From positions 7,041 through 43,594 of the forward strand of contig QHSC01000090.1 of NCBI GenBank assembly GCA_003220345.1: a stretch of DNA of 36,554 bases, given 5' to 3'. Origin of the DNA: Candidatus Rokuibacteriota bacterium (GTDB lineage: Bacteria; Methylomirabilota; Methylomirabilia; Rokubacteriales; CSP1-6). The translations under genes were made by a program, and so were the position numbers. A model generated the notes under the pieces. The model ran no database searches. It saw nothing but the letters and a program-made list of their open reading frames with translations, and was not told the DNA's origin. Shown in pieces: positions 21,820 through 30,793 of this stretch; the stretch's first letter is position 1; every line of letters begins with the position of its first letter.

Positions 21820-22896
21820 TTATCGAGACGTCAGGTGGGGCCAGAGCGCCTCGGCGCCCCGCGCGGCGACCTCGCGCCCCAGCTCGAGCGACCAGTGGCT
21901 CTCCCCTCCGAACTCGGCGCGCCAGGACCAGAGACGTCGCGTGACGAAGTGGAGCGAGTGCTCGTACGTGAAGCCGATGGCGCCGTGAGACTGATGCGCA
22001 ATGCCCGCCCCGAGGCCCGCCGCTTCCCCGACGCGAACCTTGGCGACGGCGACCTCGAAGGCGGCCTCCCCCAGACTGGCCGTGCCGCGCGCGTCCATGG
22101 TGGCGAAGGCGTGCTGCGCCGCCATGCCGGCCGCCGCCGTGTGGCCGGCGAGCAGGGCAAGCTGATGCTGGATGGCCTGGAAGGACGCGAGGGTGCGCCC
22201 GAACTGGCTTCGCTCCGTCACGTACTTGACCGACTGGGCGAGAAGGTACTCGAGGCCGCCCGCCATCTGGGCCGCGCGCGCGAGCGCGCCGAGCTGCCAG
22301 AGTCGATCCGCCGACGGCCCGGGATTCGCCGCCACCACTGGCGCCCCCCGCCACGTCAAGGTGTCCCGCGGCTCGAGGGCGAGGTTGACGTCTTCCTCGA
22401 CCGAGGCGGCTCCGCGCGCGATCAGCGCGATCATTGGCCGGCCCTCGTCCTCGGCCGCCACCACCACGTGCTCCGCCTGCCGGCCCCAGGGCACGCGCGG
22501 CGCCGAGCCCTCGAGCCGCCAGCCCTTTCCGTTCCTGATCAGCGTCAGTCGAGTGTGAAGCGAGGTGGGCGCGAGCGTGATCGGGCCCATGGGCACGTCG
22601 AGCCCGCTCTGGGCGAGTAGCCAGCCCCCCATCATGGTCTCGGCGATGGGCAGGGGAACGGCGTGACGCCCGGCCGTGGTCAGGACCACGTGCGCGTCCG
22701 ACCAGCTGCCGCCCGCGCCGCCGCGAGACTCCGGCACCTGGGGCAGCGTGAGTCCGTTCTCCTCGACCTGGCGCCACAGGGCCTCGGACCACGTCCCCTT
22801 CTCGGCGGATTCCTGGAGCTGTGGGGTAACCTGCGCGGTGAAGAGCCGCGAGCAGGTGTCGGCAAGGATCGTTCGGAGCTCTTTGTCCCCCGCCAT
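21820..22896 (-). CDS. Acyl-CoA dehydrogenase family protein, subunit-like (ACAD 2)
   Basis: The 358-residue protein has the acyl-CoA dehydrogenase fold: N-terminal helices (WSEALWRQVEENGLTLPQVPESRGGAG), a divergent middle beta domain, and a C-terminal helical domain with AQMAGGLEYLLAQSVKYVTERSQFGRTLASFQAIQHQLA, the FAD-binding block. HQSHGAIGFTYEHSLHFVTRRLWSW follows. The middle domain lacks the usual SEPDAGSD flavin/substrate loop. This pattern is typical of the partner subunit of heteromeric FadE pairs, such as those for steroid side-chain oxidation in mycobacteria. It probably works with the longer ACAD encoded just upstream. The acyl substrate is unknown. Confidence 0.88.
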   Translation of the reverse strand: MAGDKELRTILADTCSRLFTAQVTPQLQESAEKGTWSEALWRQVEENGLTLPQVPESRGGAGGSWSDAHVVLTTAGRHAVPLPIAETMMGGWLLAQSGLDVPMGPITLAPTSLHTRLTLIRNGKGWRLEGSAPRVPWGRQAEHVVVAAEDEGRPMIALIARGAASVEEDVNLALEPRDTLTWRGAPVVAANPGPSADRLWQLGALARAAQMAGGLEYLLAQSVKYVTERSQFGRTLASFQAIQHQLALLAGHTAAAGMAAQHAFATMDARGTASLGEAAFEVAVAKVRVGEAAGLGAGIAHQSHGAIGFTYEHSLHFVTRRLWSWRAEFGGESHWSLELGREVAARGAEALWPHLTSR

Positions 22897-22906
22897 TATT
22901 CGGTTC

Positions 22907-22929
22907 CGGGGGGGAGCGGCCGCCGCTCC
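22907..22929. other. G-rich hairpin between the two acyl-CoA dehydrogenase genes
   Basis: The 151-base spacer 22897-23047 contains a G-run followed by GGAGCGG (22913-22919) and CCGCTCC (22923-22929), then alternating C/G-rich sequence with an eight-C run (about 22981-22988). It resembles the G-rich hairpin in the 3' end of pqqE. It may be a dispersed genomic element or a processing site. No gene is visible in this spacer. Confidence 0.35.
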
Positions 22930-23047
22930 TGTTGAGGGTTGGCTCGCCTCGCCTCCGGCTGCGCCTCACACTGCAGCCCCGGCCCCCCCCACCGGTTTGC
23001 GCATGATGCTTGTCGATATGGCACAGCGAGGGTTCCGAATGCCCCGC

Positions 23048-24196
23048 TCATCGCAGCCCCAGCCCGCGCGCGATGATGCCGCGCAGGATCTCGCGCGTGC
23101 CGCCGCGGAGCGAAAAGGACGGCGCGTGCTGGACGAGATAGCCGAGCGTTCGCTCGAACTGGCTGCCCGAGCCCAGCCGGGGCTCGACACCGAGCAGGGC
23201 GTGCACGGTCTCCGGGATCTCCTGCTCGAAGCTCGTGCCGACGTCCTTGACCACCGCGGCCTCGAGGTTCGGGTTCTGCCCCGCCTGCAGCATGCCCGCC
23301 ACCGAGAGCGACATCTGGCGGAGGGTGATGAGGTGCGCGGTGAGGCGACCGATCACCACCGCGGCCCGCTCGCCCGGCTCGCGGCCGGCCTCGCGGATGA
23401 GCTCCATGATGAGCCGGATGGAGGACAGGTAGCGCTCGGGGCCGCTGCGCTCGAAGGCCAGCTCCGTGCTCACCTGCCGCCAGCCCTCGCCCTCCTTGCC
23501 CACGAGCATGTCGTCGGGCACGAAGGCGTTCTCGAAGTGCACCTCGTTGAAGTGATGACCGCCCGCGAGGTCGATGATGGGCCGGATGCGGATGCCCGGG
23601 GACTTGAGGTCGACGAGGAACTGCGAGAGCCCCTCGTGCTTCTTGTCCGGCACCACCTTGGTCCGGAAGAGCGCGATGGCATAGTCCGAGATGTGGGCGT
23701 TGCTCGTCCAGATCTTGGTGCCGTTGACGCGATAGCCTCCCTCGACGTGCTCGGCCCTCGTGCGGATCGAGGCGAGATCCGAGCCCGAGTCGGGCTCGCT
23801 CATGCCGATGGCGAAGGCGAGCTCGCCCCTGGCGATCCGGGGGAGAAAGCGCTGCCGCTGCTCCTCGGTGCCGAAGCGGAGGAGGAGGGGGCCGCTCTGG
23901 CGGTCGGCCACCCAGTGAGCGGAGACAGGCGCCCCCGCGGACAGGCATTCCTCGAGCACGACATAGCGCTCGAGGGCCGTCCGCTCGTGGCCGCCGTACT
24001 TCTTCGGCCACATCATGCCGATCCAGCCTCGGGCGCCGAGCTGGCGCGAGAACTCGCGGTCGAAGCCGCCCCAGGAGAGCGCGCGCTTCGAGCTCGACAT
24101 ACCGCCCAGGGCGTCGCGCAGGAACTCGCGCACCTCGGCGCGCAGCGACTGCGCCTCCGGGGGCAGCTCGCACAGGTCGAAGTTGAAGGTGGGCAT
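23048..24196 (-). CDS. Acyl-CoA dehydrogenase (ACAD 1)
   Basis: The 382-residue FAD enzyme introduces a trans-2 double bond into an acyl-CoA. Clear family blocks are WIGMMWPKKYGGHERTALERYVVLEE, AFAIGMSEPDSGSDLASIRTRAEHVEGGYRVNGTKIWTSNAHISDYAI (flavin and substrate loop), FNEVHFENAFVPDDMLVGKEGEGWRQV and the C-terminal PSFSLRGGTREILRGIIARGLGL, whose GGTREI binds FAD. It is full length. It starts 15 bases after the epimerase stop and is followed by the second ACAD. The pair may form a mixed-subunit tetramer. Confidence 0.94.
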   Translation of the reverse strand: MPTFNFDLCELPPEAQSLRAEVREFLRDALGGMSSSKRALSWGGFDREFSRQLGARGWIGMMWPKKYGGHERTALERYVVLEECLSAGAPVSAHWVADRQSGPLLLRFGTEEQRQRFLPRIARGELAFAIGMSEPDSGSDLASIRTRAEHVEGGYRVNGTKIWTSNAHISDYAIALFRTKVVPDKKHEGLSQFLVDLKSPGIRIRPIIDLAGGHHFNEVHFENAFVPDDMLVGKEGEGWRQVSTELAFERSGPERYLSSIRLIMELIREAGREPGERAAVVIGRLTAHLITLRQMSLSVAGMLQAGQNPNLEAAVVKDVGTSFEQEIPETVHALLGVEPRLGSGSQFERTLGYLVQHAPSFSLRGGTREILRGIIARGLGLR

Positions 24197-24211
24197 GGGT
24201 CCCTTGCCTCG

Positions 24212-25075
24212 CTACCGCTTCGCGGCCTTCGCGATGGCGGCGATCTTGTCGGCGAAGTTGATCTGGCTGTCGTCCGCGGGCTCGTAGCCGATCTTGTCCC
24301 GCGCGTTGGCGATGCTCCAGAAGCGGTGGGTGTTGCCGCTGATGCCGTAGATGATGAGGAAGGGCACGCCATGCTCGTCGGCGATGTCCTTCGTCTCGAC
24401 CATGCGGATGGCCTGCTGCACTTGATCCCGCTGCGACAGGTACGCGCCCAGGGCCCGGTGCATGATCTTGATGTCGCCGGGCTTGACGTGGTCGATATCG
24501 TCGTCGCGAGGTCCGCCGATCCGCCACTGGACCACTTCGAGCTTGCGCCCCTCGACCTTGCCGGTGGCGAACACGAAGCCCAGGAGCTCGTAGGCGGCCT
24601 TGGCCCAGCCATACCAGTTGTCCGAGCGGGGCGGCATCTCGGGGGTGACCATCTCCATCTTGCCCGCCCAGATCAGGCGCTCGTAGTAGTCGGCCGCGTG
24701 GTTGGAGCTGCACACCACCACGCGCCGCACGCCCTCCTCGAGGGCGGTGCGGTAGACGTTGTAGGCGAGCGCGACGTTGTCGTGCTCGGCCCAGAACTTC
24801 GCCTCGCTGTTCTCCTGCCAGGTGGTAGCGTCCAGTCCCGGCGCGCTGACATACCCGCAGTGGATGACGGCGTCCGCGCCCTTGAAATGCTGGCGGTAGG
24901 CGTTGCGGTCCCGCTGCGTCAGGTCCGCGACCACGATGCCCGGGACGGCCTTGCCCGCCCTCGTCGTTCCCCGCACGTCGATGGGGACGAGATCCCACCG
25001 GTCCGAGAGCTCGCTGAACATGCGCTGGGCGACGTACCCCGACGCCCCCGTGAGAACTACGCGTCGCTTGGCCAC
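24212..25075 (-). CDS. NAD-dependent epimerase/dehydratase (extended SDR)
   Basis: The 287-residue Rossmann protein has GASGYVAQRM as the N-terminal dinucleotide loop (a variant GxxGxxA) and VIHCGYVSAPG. The active-site serine region is VVVCSSNHAADYY, and WYGWAKAAYE holds the Tyr-x3-Lys pair. It matches the extended SDR (NAD-dependent epimerase/dehydratase) family; the substrate may be a sugar or a hydroxy acid and cannot be named. The GTG start has AGGAG overlapping the stop region of the upstream aldo/keto reductase. The genes are 10 bases apart and probably co-translated. Confidence 0.85.
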   Translation of the reverse strand: MAKRRVVLTGASGYVAQRMFSELSDRWDLVPIDVRGTTRAGKAVPGIVVADLTQRDRNAYRQHFKGADAVIHCGYVSAPGLDATTWQENSEAKFWAEHDNVALAYNVYRTALEEGVRRVVVCSSNHAADYYERLIWAGKMEMVTPEMPPRSDNWYGWAKAAYELLGFVFATGKVEGRKLEVVQWRIGGPRDDDIDHVKPGDIKIMHRALGAYLSQRDQVQQAIRMVETKDIADEHGVPFLIIYGISGNTHRFWSIANARDKIGYEPADDSQINFADKIAAIAKAAKR

Positions 25076-25085
25076 TGTTTATCTC

Positions 25086-26075
25086 CTAGATGTTGACGCC
25101 CTTCATCTGGGCCTCGGGATAGCGCGAGCCGGCGGCGGCGCCGGGGGGCATCGCCTCGTTGATCCGCGCGAGATCCTCCTTCGTGAGATTGATCGACAGC
25201 GCCTCCACGTTCTCCTCGAGATAGGAGCGCCGCTTGGTCCCCGGGATGGGGAAGACGTCCTCGCCCTGCGCGAGGAGCCAGGCGAGCGCGAGCTGGGACG
25301 GGGTGGCGCCCTTCTCCCGCGCGATCTCTTCGATCCGGCGCACGAGCCCGAGATTGTGCTCGAGATTGCCCTCCTGGAAGCGCGGATGCTGACGGCGTCG
25401 GTCGTCTTCCGGCATGTCCCCGGCCTGCTTGATCCGCGCGCTCAGGAGGCCACGCCCGATGGGCGAGTAGGCGATGAAGGAGATGCCGAGCTCGCGGCAC
25501 GTGGCGATTGTATCCTCGGCGGGCTGGCGATAGAGCAGCGAGTACTCGCTCTGCACGGCGCTGATGGGGTGGACGGCCTGCGCGCGCCGGACGGTCTCGG
25601 GCGCCGCTTCCGACAGCCCGAGAAAGCGGACTTTCCCGCGCTCGACGAGGCGCGACATGCCGCCCACGGTGTCCTCGATGGGCACCTTCGGATCGACGCG
25701 GTGCTGGTAGTAGAGGTCGATCACGTCCACGCCCAGGCGCTTGAGGCTCGCGTCGCAGGCTTCCGCGACATAGGCGGGCCGGCCGTCGACGAGGTTGCCC
25801 TTGCCGTCCGGGCTCCGCACCTGGCCGAACTTGGTGGCCACGAGCACCCGATCGCGCTTGCCTTTGATGGCGCGCCCGAGCAGCTCCTCGTTCTGGCCCC
25901 AGCCATACATGTCCGAGGAGTCGAGATGGTTGATTCCGAGATCGAGGGCGCGGTGGATGACGCCGATGCATTCCTGGTCGTCGCTCTTGCCGTAGGTGCC
26001 GGACATGGACATGAGCCCGAGTCCGATGGAGGAGGCGTTGAGACTGCTGTTCCCCAGCCTGCGCATGCGCATCAT
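25086..26075 (-). CDS. Aldo/keto reductase (AKR13-like)
   Basis: This 329-residue NADPH-dependent TIM-barrel oxidoreductase has the catalytic tetrad at Asp52 and Tyr57 ([11 protein letters not shown]), Lys82 (VATKFG) and His125 ([10 protein letters not shown]). [28 protein letters not shown] and [16 protein letters not shown] (cofactor binding) are typical of the AKR13 / YhdN-type group. It would reduce aldehydes or ketones in the cytoplasm. The ATG at 26075 overlaps the phosphoesterase stop (ATGA); ATGs at 26072 and 26066 are possible alternatives. It lies within the catabolic minus-strand run. Confidence 0.93.
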   Translation of the reverse strand: MMRMRRLGNSSLNASSIGLGLMSMSGTYGKSDDQECIGVIHRALDLGINHLDSSDMYGWGQNEELLGRAIKGKRDRVLVATKFGQVRSPDGKGNLVDGRPAYVAEACDASLKRLGVDVIDLYYQHRVDPKVPIEDTVGGMSRLVERGKVRFLGLSEAAPETVRRAQAVHPISAVQSEYSLLYRQPAEDTIATCRELGISFIAYSPIGRGLLSARIKQAGDMPEDDRRRQHPRFQEGNLEHNLGLVRRIEEIAREKGATPSQLALAWLLAQGEDVFPIPGTKRRSYLEENVEALSINLTKEDLARINEAMPPGAAAGSRYPEAQMKGVNI

Positions 26076-27436
26076 TTGGGCTCCTTGACGTCGAGGGTGT
26101 TCAGGAGATTGGCGGCGGCGGCATCCCGGGTGCCGAGGGGGGCCAGGTTGTGGCGCCACTCGATGAATCTCAGGATCGAGGTGGTGTCGTACGTGGTGTG
26201 GTCCACCACGCCGCGCCGGGAGAGCGGCGAGACGACGATGCTCGGCACGCGGGCCCCCGGGCCCCAGCGGTCGACCACGGGCGGCGCCACGTGGTCCCAG
26301 AAGCCGCCGTTCTCGTCGTGGGTCATGATGATGACGGTGCGCTTCCATGCCGCGCTCGCCTGGAGGCGCCGCACGAGATCGGCGGCGTGCTGCTGGCCCC
26401 GCGCGATATCCGCATAGCCCGGATGCTCGTTGTCCGCCCCGATCGGCTTCACGAAGGCCACTGCGGGCAGCCGGCCCGCATCCACGTCGGCGAGGAAATC
26501 CTTCTCGTCCTTGAGATGTTCGGTGCGGGCCGCCGTGCCGTCCCCGAACTGGCGAAAGTACGCGAAGGGCTGGTGATGGAACTGGAAAAGCCGGTCCGGC
26601 TTCCCGGCCAGCGCGTCCTTCCAGCCCCCCGAGTACCAGGCCCAGCTCACGCGCGACTCGCTCAGCCGGTCCCCGATGGTGGGCAGGGTCTGCGGCGGCA
26701 CGCGGCGGTCGGGCGCGACATTGGCCGGATACGGCTGATACGTGCTGAAGGCCGTGTTGACCACGAAGCCGTCGGGCGTGACCTGCCCGTCCTTGACGAG
26801 CATCCCGTTGGCGTCGAGCTGGGCCCGGACCTCCGCGGGCGCCTCCCGCCACACCGGCGTGCAGGCGCACACGAGCCAGAAATGATTGAGGAAGGAGCCG
26901 CCGAAGGCCGCGTGGTGGAAGCGGTCGAGCAGCGTGAATTCTCTGGCCAGCGCCCAGGTGGCGAGCTTGGAGCCGTCGTAGTGGCCCATGACCAGTCCCG
27001 CCGCGTCGCTCCAGGCCACGAACTTGTCCATCCGCCCGCCGTTGATCTGGTGCTGCTGCTGGTAGAAGCGGTGCACGAGGTCGCCCGTCCTCTCGCCCGG
27101 CGGCACGAACCAGTCGATCAGGAAAGGCGCGTTGGGCAGGTCGGGCGGGAAGCGCAGATCAGGCGCGGGCGGGCGCCTGGAGGTGTCGATGGGCTGCGGC
27201 AGCGTGCGGTAGACGCGACCGTCCCTGTCCACCTGCGGGGGCGCCGAGCGTGAGTTGCCGAGGCCGTCGGCGCCGGGGAAAAGCCCGAAGACATTGTCGA
27301 AGGAGCGGTTCTCCTGGAAGATGACGACGATGTGATCGATGCGCGCGCGGGCGTCCTCGGCAGCCCGGTGCTTGGGCGCGGAGGCACCGCAGGCGGCGAG
27401 GATGGCCGCCGCGACCACGAGAGCCCATCGATGCAC
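26072..27436 (-). CDS. Phospholipase C/acid phosphatase-type phosphoesterase lipoprotein
   Basis: This 454-residue protein of the phosphoesterase family (PF04185; AcpA/PlcC relatives) has the signature [25 protein letters not shown] near residue 35. WAYSGGW-like and [18 protein letters not shown] blocks follow, then [18 protein letters not shown] with metal ligands. The N terminus is a lipoprotein signal ending LAACG, so the enzyme is anchored in the periplasm or outer membrane. It should hydrolyse phosphoesters, possibly phospholipids. It is 21 bases downstream of the amidase and overlaps the aldo/keto reductase start. Its link to the catabolic neighbours is unclear. Confidence 0.92.
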   Translation of the reverse strand: MHRWALVVAAAILAACGASAPKHRAAEDARARIDHIVVIFQENRSFDNVFGLFPGADGLGNSRSAPPQVDRDGRVYRTLPQPIDTSRRPPAPDLRFPPDLPNAPFLIDWFVPPGERTGDLVHRFYQQQHQINGGRMDKFVAWSDAAGLVMGHYDGSKLATWALAREFTLLDRFHHAAFGGSFLNHFWLVCACTPVWREAPAEVRAQLDANGMLVKDGQVTPDGFVVNTAFSTYQPYPANVAPDRRVPPQTLPTIGDRLSESRVSWAWYSGGWKDALAGKPDRLFQFHHQPFAYFRQFGDGTAARTEHLKDEKDFLADVDAGRLPAVAFVKPIGADNEHPGYADIARGQQHAADLVRRLQASAAWKRTVIIMTHDENGGFWDHVAPPVVDRWGPGARVPSIVVSPLSRRGVVDHTTYDTTSILRFIEWRHNLAPLGTRDAAAANLLNTLDVKEPK

Positions 27437-27457
27437 GTCGAGGTCTCCGCTCTCGCG

Positions 27458-28912
27458 CTACGGGAAGTCGGGCGGAGGGACGAACGCCTGGAACTCCCGC
27501 TCGAGCAGCCGCGCCATGTGGATGCAGGTGCGGTCGCCGTACTGCGGCCCGACGATCTGCACACCCACGGGCAGCCCTGACTTCGTGAAGCCTGCCGGCG
27601 CGACCGTGGACGGCAAGTAGACCATTCCCGAGTAGCCGGCCCAGAAGAGCTGGTCGGTGGTGGGCACGCGCCGGCCGTTGATCTCGATGGTCCGCTCGTG
27701 GCGCTCGCCCTGCTGGTCGTGGGGGAACGCCGCCGAGGCCGCGGCCGGGCACAGGAGGAGGTCGTACTCCTTGAAAAACTCGTGCCACTTCCAGCGCATC
27801 TTGTGCCGCCGCTCGTTCGCGGCGAGCCAGTCGCGATGGGAGATGATATTGGCCCGCACCATCCGCGCGTAATAGCTTTCATCCTGCGGCTCGAGCGTCT
27901 TGATCGCCTCGAGGTTCTTCTCGAACTCCTCAGGCGTCAGTCGCCCCGAGGTCGCCGCGCGCAGGAGCTGGATGTAGACGCGCTGCGCTTCCCACGCGTC
28001 CACATCGGGGCGCGCGCGGTCGCTGACCTTGGCGCGCTTCGAGGCAAGGAACTCGGCCACGGCCTGGACCCTGGCCTGGACTTCGAGATCGACTTCCGAG
28101 ACCGGATCGGTGAGCATGACGGCGACCTTGAAATCGCGCAAGGCCTTCTGGCGCGGCTTGGCCAGCGTGAGCTTGTACCCCGCGGTGTCGATCTCGTCGG
28201 GCCCGGCCATGACGCCGAGGCCGATCTCGAGGTCCTCGGCGCTCCGGCCGAGCGGCCCGATCACGGAGATGTCCGCCTGGGACACACGCCCCGGCAACGC
28301 CTGGCCGCGTGGCGGCACGATGCCCCAGGTCGGCTTGTGACCGAAGACGCCGCAGTAGTGCGCGGGGTTGCGGATGGAGGAGCCGATATCGCTGCCCGCC
28401 TCGAAGCCGGTGAGGCCTGCGGCCAGGGCGGCCGCGGAGCCGCCGGAGGAGCCACCCGGCGCGCGGCTCAGGTCCCAGGGATTGTTCGTCGTGCCGTAGA
28501 TGGCGTTGTAGCTCTGATAGTCGGCGAGGTAGATGGGGACATTGGTCTTGCCGAAGAGGACCACGCCTGCGCCAAGGAGGCGATCCACGGCGAGGGCATT
28601 GCGCGGAGGGACATGGTCCTTGAGCTCGGGCACGCCCCAGGTCGTCGGCATACCGACCACGTCATAGGATTCCTTGATGGTCATGGGCACGCCGTGGAGA
28701 GGTCCCCAGGGCTTCTTGCGCGCCAGAGCCCGGTCGGCCGCGCGCGCCCGCTTGCGGGCGCCCTCGAGATCGGTCGCGATGATGGCGTTGAGCGTCGGAT
28801 TGTACTTCTCGACGCGAGCGAGATAGAGCTCGAGGAGCTCCGCGCAGCCGATCTTCTTGCGACGGATCAGTGACGCGAGCGCACTCGCGGATTGGAACGG
28901 GGTATCGAGCAT
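27458..28912 (-). CDS. Amidase, amidase-signature family
   Basis: The 484-residue hydrolase has the complete Ser-cisSer-Lys triad. Lys80 is in HGVPMTIKESYDV, cis-Ser155 in PGGSSGGSAAALAAG and the nucleophile Ser179 in GSDIGSSIRNPAHYCGVFGHKPT. Length is normal for the family. The start at 28912 has GGAGGG about 4 bases upstream and yields the usual N terminus. It has no signal peptide, so it acts in the cytoplasm. The substrate is unknown: aryl or alkyl amides, or carbamoyl compounds. It lies 94 bases downstream of the second DppBC permease pair and may act on the imported compound. Confidence 0.94.
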   Translation of the reverse strand: MLDTPFQSASALASLIRRKKIGCAELLELYLARVEKYNPTLNAIIATDLEGARKRARAADRALARKKPWGPLHGVPMTIKESYDVVGMPTTWGVPELKDHVPPRNALAVDRLLGAGVVLFGKTNVPIYLADYQSYNAIYGTTNNPWDLSRAPGGSSGGSAAALAAGLTGFEAGSDIGSSIRNPAHYCGVFGHKPTWGIVPPRGQALPGRVSQADISVIGPLGRSAEDLEIGLGVMAGPDEIDTAGYKLTLAKPRQKALRDFKVAVMLTDPVSEVDLEVQARVQAVAEFLASKRAKVSDRARPDVDAWEAQRVYIQLLRAATSGRLTPEEFEKNLEAIKTLEPQDESYYARMVRANIISHRDWLAANERRHKMRWKWHEFFKEYDLLLCPAAASAAFPHDQQGERHERTIEINGRRVPTTDQLFWAGYSGMVYLPSTVAPAGFTKSGLPVGVQIVGPQYGDRTCIHMARLLEREFQAFVPPPDFP

Positions 28913-29006
28913 CGCGCCCTCCGGTATCGGATTTCGGTCGGGATGGACCGGCCGGGGCATTGTAGCCTACCTGCGGGCCGTCGGGAGCGCAGGGCTGAGA
29001 CGCGCG

Positions 29007-29843
29007 TCAATCGACGGCTACCCGACCCACGCGCGGATCCAGAGCGTCGCGGAGACCGTCGCCCAGGCAATTGAAGCCCATGACGGCCACGAAGATCGCG
29101 AGGCCGGGGAAGAGCGAGAGGTGGGGCGCCTCCATGAGATAGGCGCGGCCGTCGCTGACCATCTTGCCCCACTCGGGCGTGGGCGGCTGCACGCCGAGGC
29201 CGAGGAAGGAGAGGATGGCCGCCAGGAGGATGGCCGTGGCCACCTGCATGGAGGAGAAGACGAGGAGCGGCGAGACGCTGTTCGGCAGGATGTGGCGGAA
29301 GAGCACGCGGGGATGGCTGGCCCCGAGGGCGAGCGCTCCGCGCACGAAGTCGAGCTCCTTGAGCGAGAGCACCATGGAGCGGCTGACCCGCGCGAAGCTC
29401 GGGATCGAGCGCACGCCCACCGCGATCATCACATTCCCCAGGCTGGGCCCCAGCGCGGCAACCACGGCGATGGCGAGGAGAATGCTGGGAAAGGCGAGCA
29501 GCACGTCCATGGTCCGCATCACCGGGCCGTCGAGCCGGGGGAAATAGCCCGCGAGGAGGCCGAGCAGGATGCCCGCCGAGGCGCCGATGGCGGTGGCGAT
29601 GACGCCGACGAGCAGCGATTGCCGGGCGCCGAAGACGATGCGCGAGAGGATGCAGCGCCCGAACTGGTCCGTGCCCAGGGGAAACTCCGCCGAGGGCTTG
29701 GCGAGCGCGTGGGGCAGATCCTGCTGGATCGGGTCGTGGGGCGCGACCTGGCGTGCGGCCAGGGCGAGCAGGGAAAGCGCCACGATGACGCCGAGGCCGA
29801 TCAGCGCGAGCCGGTGCCTCGCGAAGCGGCGCCACTCATTCAT
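29007..29843 (-). CDS. ABC transporter permease, DppC/OppC type (locus 2)
   Basis: The 278-residue permease has FARHRLALIGLGVIVALSLLALAA as its first helix, then FPLGTDQFGRCILSRIVFGARQSLLVGV. The EAA loop is KELDFVRGALALGASHPRVLFRHILPNSV, and the C terminus is FNCLGDGLRDALDPRV. I chose the ATG at 29843 (MNEWRRF); it overlaps the DppB-type stop by 8 bases, the same arrangement as in locus 1. The upstream start at 29870 is less likely. It partners the DppB-type protein encoded by the overlapping upstream gene. No ATPase gene follows; the next gene is the amidase. Confidence 0.92.
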   Translation of the reverse strand: MNEWRRFARHRLALIGLGVIVALSLLALAARQVAPHDPIQQDLPHALAKPSAEFPLGTDQFGRCILSRIVFGARQSLLVGVIATAIGASAGILLGLLAGYFPRLDGPVMRTMDVLLAFPSILLAIAVVAALGPSLGNVMIAVGVRSIPSFARVSRSMVLSLKELDFVRGALALGASHPRVLFRHILPNSVSPLLVFSSMQVATAILLAAILSFLGLGVQPPTPEWGKMVSDGRAYLMEAPHLSLFPGLAIFVAVMGFNCLGDGLRDALDPRVGRVAVD

Positions 29844-30777
29844 AGCGAATGCGCGGGTCGAGCCAGCCATAGAGGACGTCCACGAGCAAATTGATCAGGA
29901 CGAACACGACGGCGACGAGCAGCACGCAGCCCTGCACGACCGGGTAGTCACGCTGGAGGATGGCCGTGATGGCGAGGCGCCCCACGCCCGGCCAGGCGAA
30001 GATGGTCTCGGTGACGACGGCGCCGCCCAGGAGAAACCCGTACTGGAGCCCGACCACCGTGACCACGGGGATCAGAGCGTTCTTGAGGGCGTGCTTGCCC
30101 ACCACGCTCCAGGGCGGGACGCCCTTGGCGCGCGCCGTCGTCACGTACTCGCGCCCGAGCACGTCCAGCATGCCCGAGCGCGTGAGCCGGCTGATGATGG
30201 CCAGCGACGTGGTGGCCAGCGTGGCGGCGGGCAACACGATGTGGCGGAGACCCTCCCATTCCCACACGGGCCCCGCCCGGCCCGACACGGGCAGCCAGCC
30301 CAGCTGCAGGCTGAAGAGCCAGATGGCGACGATGGCGACCCAGAAGATCGGCATGGAGAGCGTGGAGAGCGAGGCGCCCATGGCGAGATAGTCGAGCCAG
30401 GAGGCGCGGCGGACGGCGGCCACGAGGCCGAGCGGGATGCCCACCACGACGGCGAGCAGCATGCTCACCGTGGTCAGCTCGAGGGTGGCGGGAAAGCGCG
30501 AGAAGATCTCGTCGATCACGGGCGCGCGCGAGCGCAGCGAGCGGCCGAGGTCTCCCCGGAGCGCGCGGCCGAGGAAGGAGAGGTACTGGACGTGAAGGGG
30601 CCGCTCCAGGCCCAGCTCGACGCGCACCCGCGCCACCACGGACTCCGGCGCATCGGGCCCCGCGATGAGACGCACGGGGTCGCCGGGCACCACGTGCATG
30701 ATGGCGAAGGCGAGCACGGAGACGCCGAGGAGCACCGGCACCGTCTGGAGCAGGCGCCGGAAGATGTAGCGCGTCAT
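29836..30777 (-). CDS. ABC transporter permease, DppB/OppB type (locus 2)
   Basis: The 313-residue permease has YIFRRLLQTVPVLLGVSVLAFAIMHVVPGDPVRLIAGPDAPE at the N terminus, LGLERPLHVQYLSFLGRALRGDLGRSL, and the EAA loop REYVTTARAKGVPPWSVVGKHALKNALIPVV. The C terminus VLYGWLDPRIRYE matches locus 1 (IDPRIRYE). The start at 30777 is 16 bases after the amidohydrolase stop. It forms the translocation pathway with the following DppC-type permease and should accept the ligand of the Tat-exported binding protein at 32251-33870. Confidence 0.93.
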   Translation of the reverse strand: MTRYIFRRLLQTVPVLLGVSVLAFAIMHVVPGDPVRLIAGPDAPESVVARVRVELGLERPLHVQYLSFLGRALRGDLGRSLRSRAPVIDEIFSRFPATLELTTVSMLLAVVVGIPLGLVAAVRRASWLDYLAMGASLSTLSMPIFWVAIVAIWLFSLQLGWLPVSGRAGPVWEWEGLRHIVLPAATLATTSLAIISRLTRSGMLDVLGREYVTTARAKGVPPWSVVGKHALKNALIPVVTVVGLQYGFLLGGAVVTETIFAWPGVGRLAITAILQRDYPVVQGCVLLVAVVFVLINLLVDVLYGWLDPRIRYE

Positions 30778-30793
30778 GAGCGGATCGTGAAGA

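Noticed and set aside
22676-25096. 806-codon open frame on the plus strand across the acyl-CoA dehydrogenase genes
   Set aside because: It is antisense to well-supported genes and shows only the compositional bias expected from GC-rich third positions.
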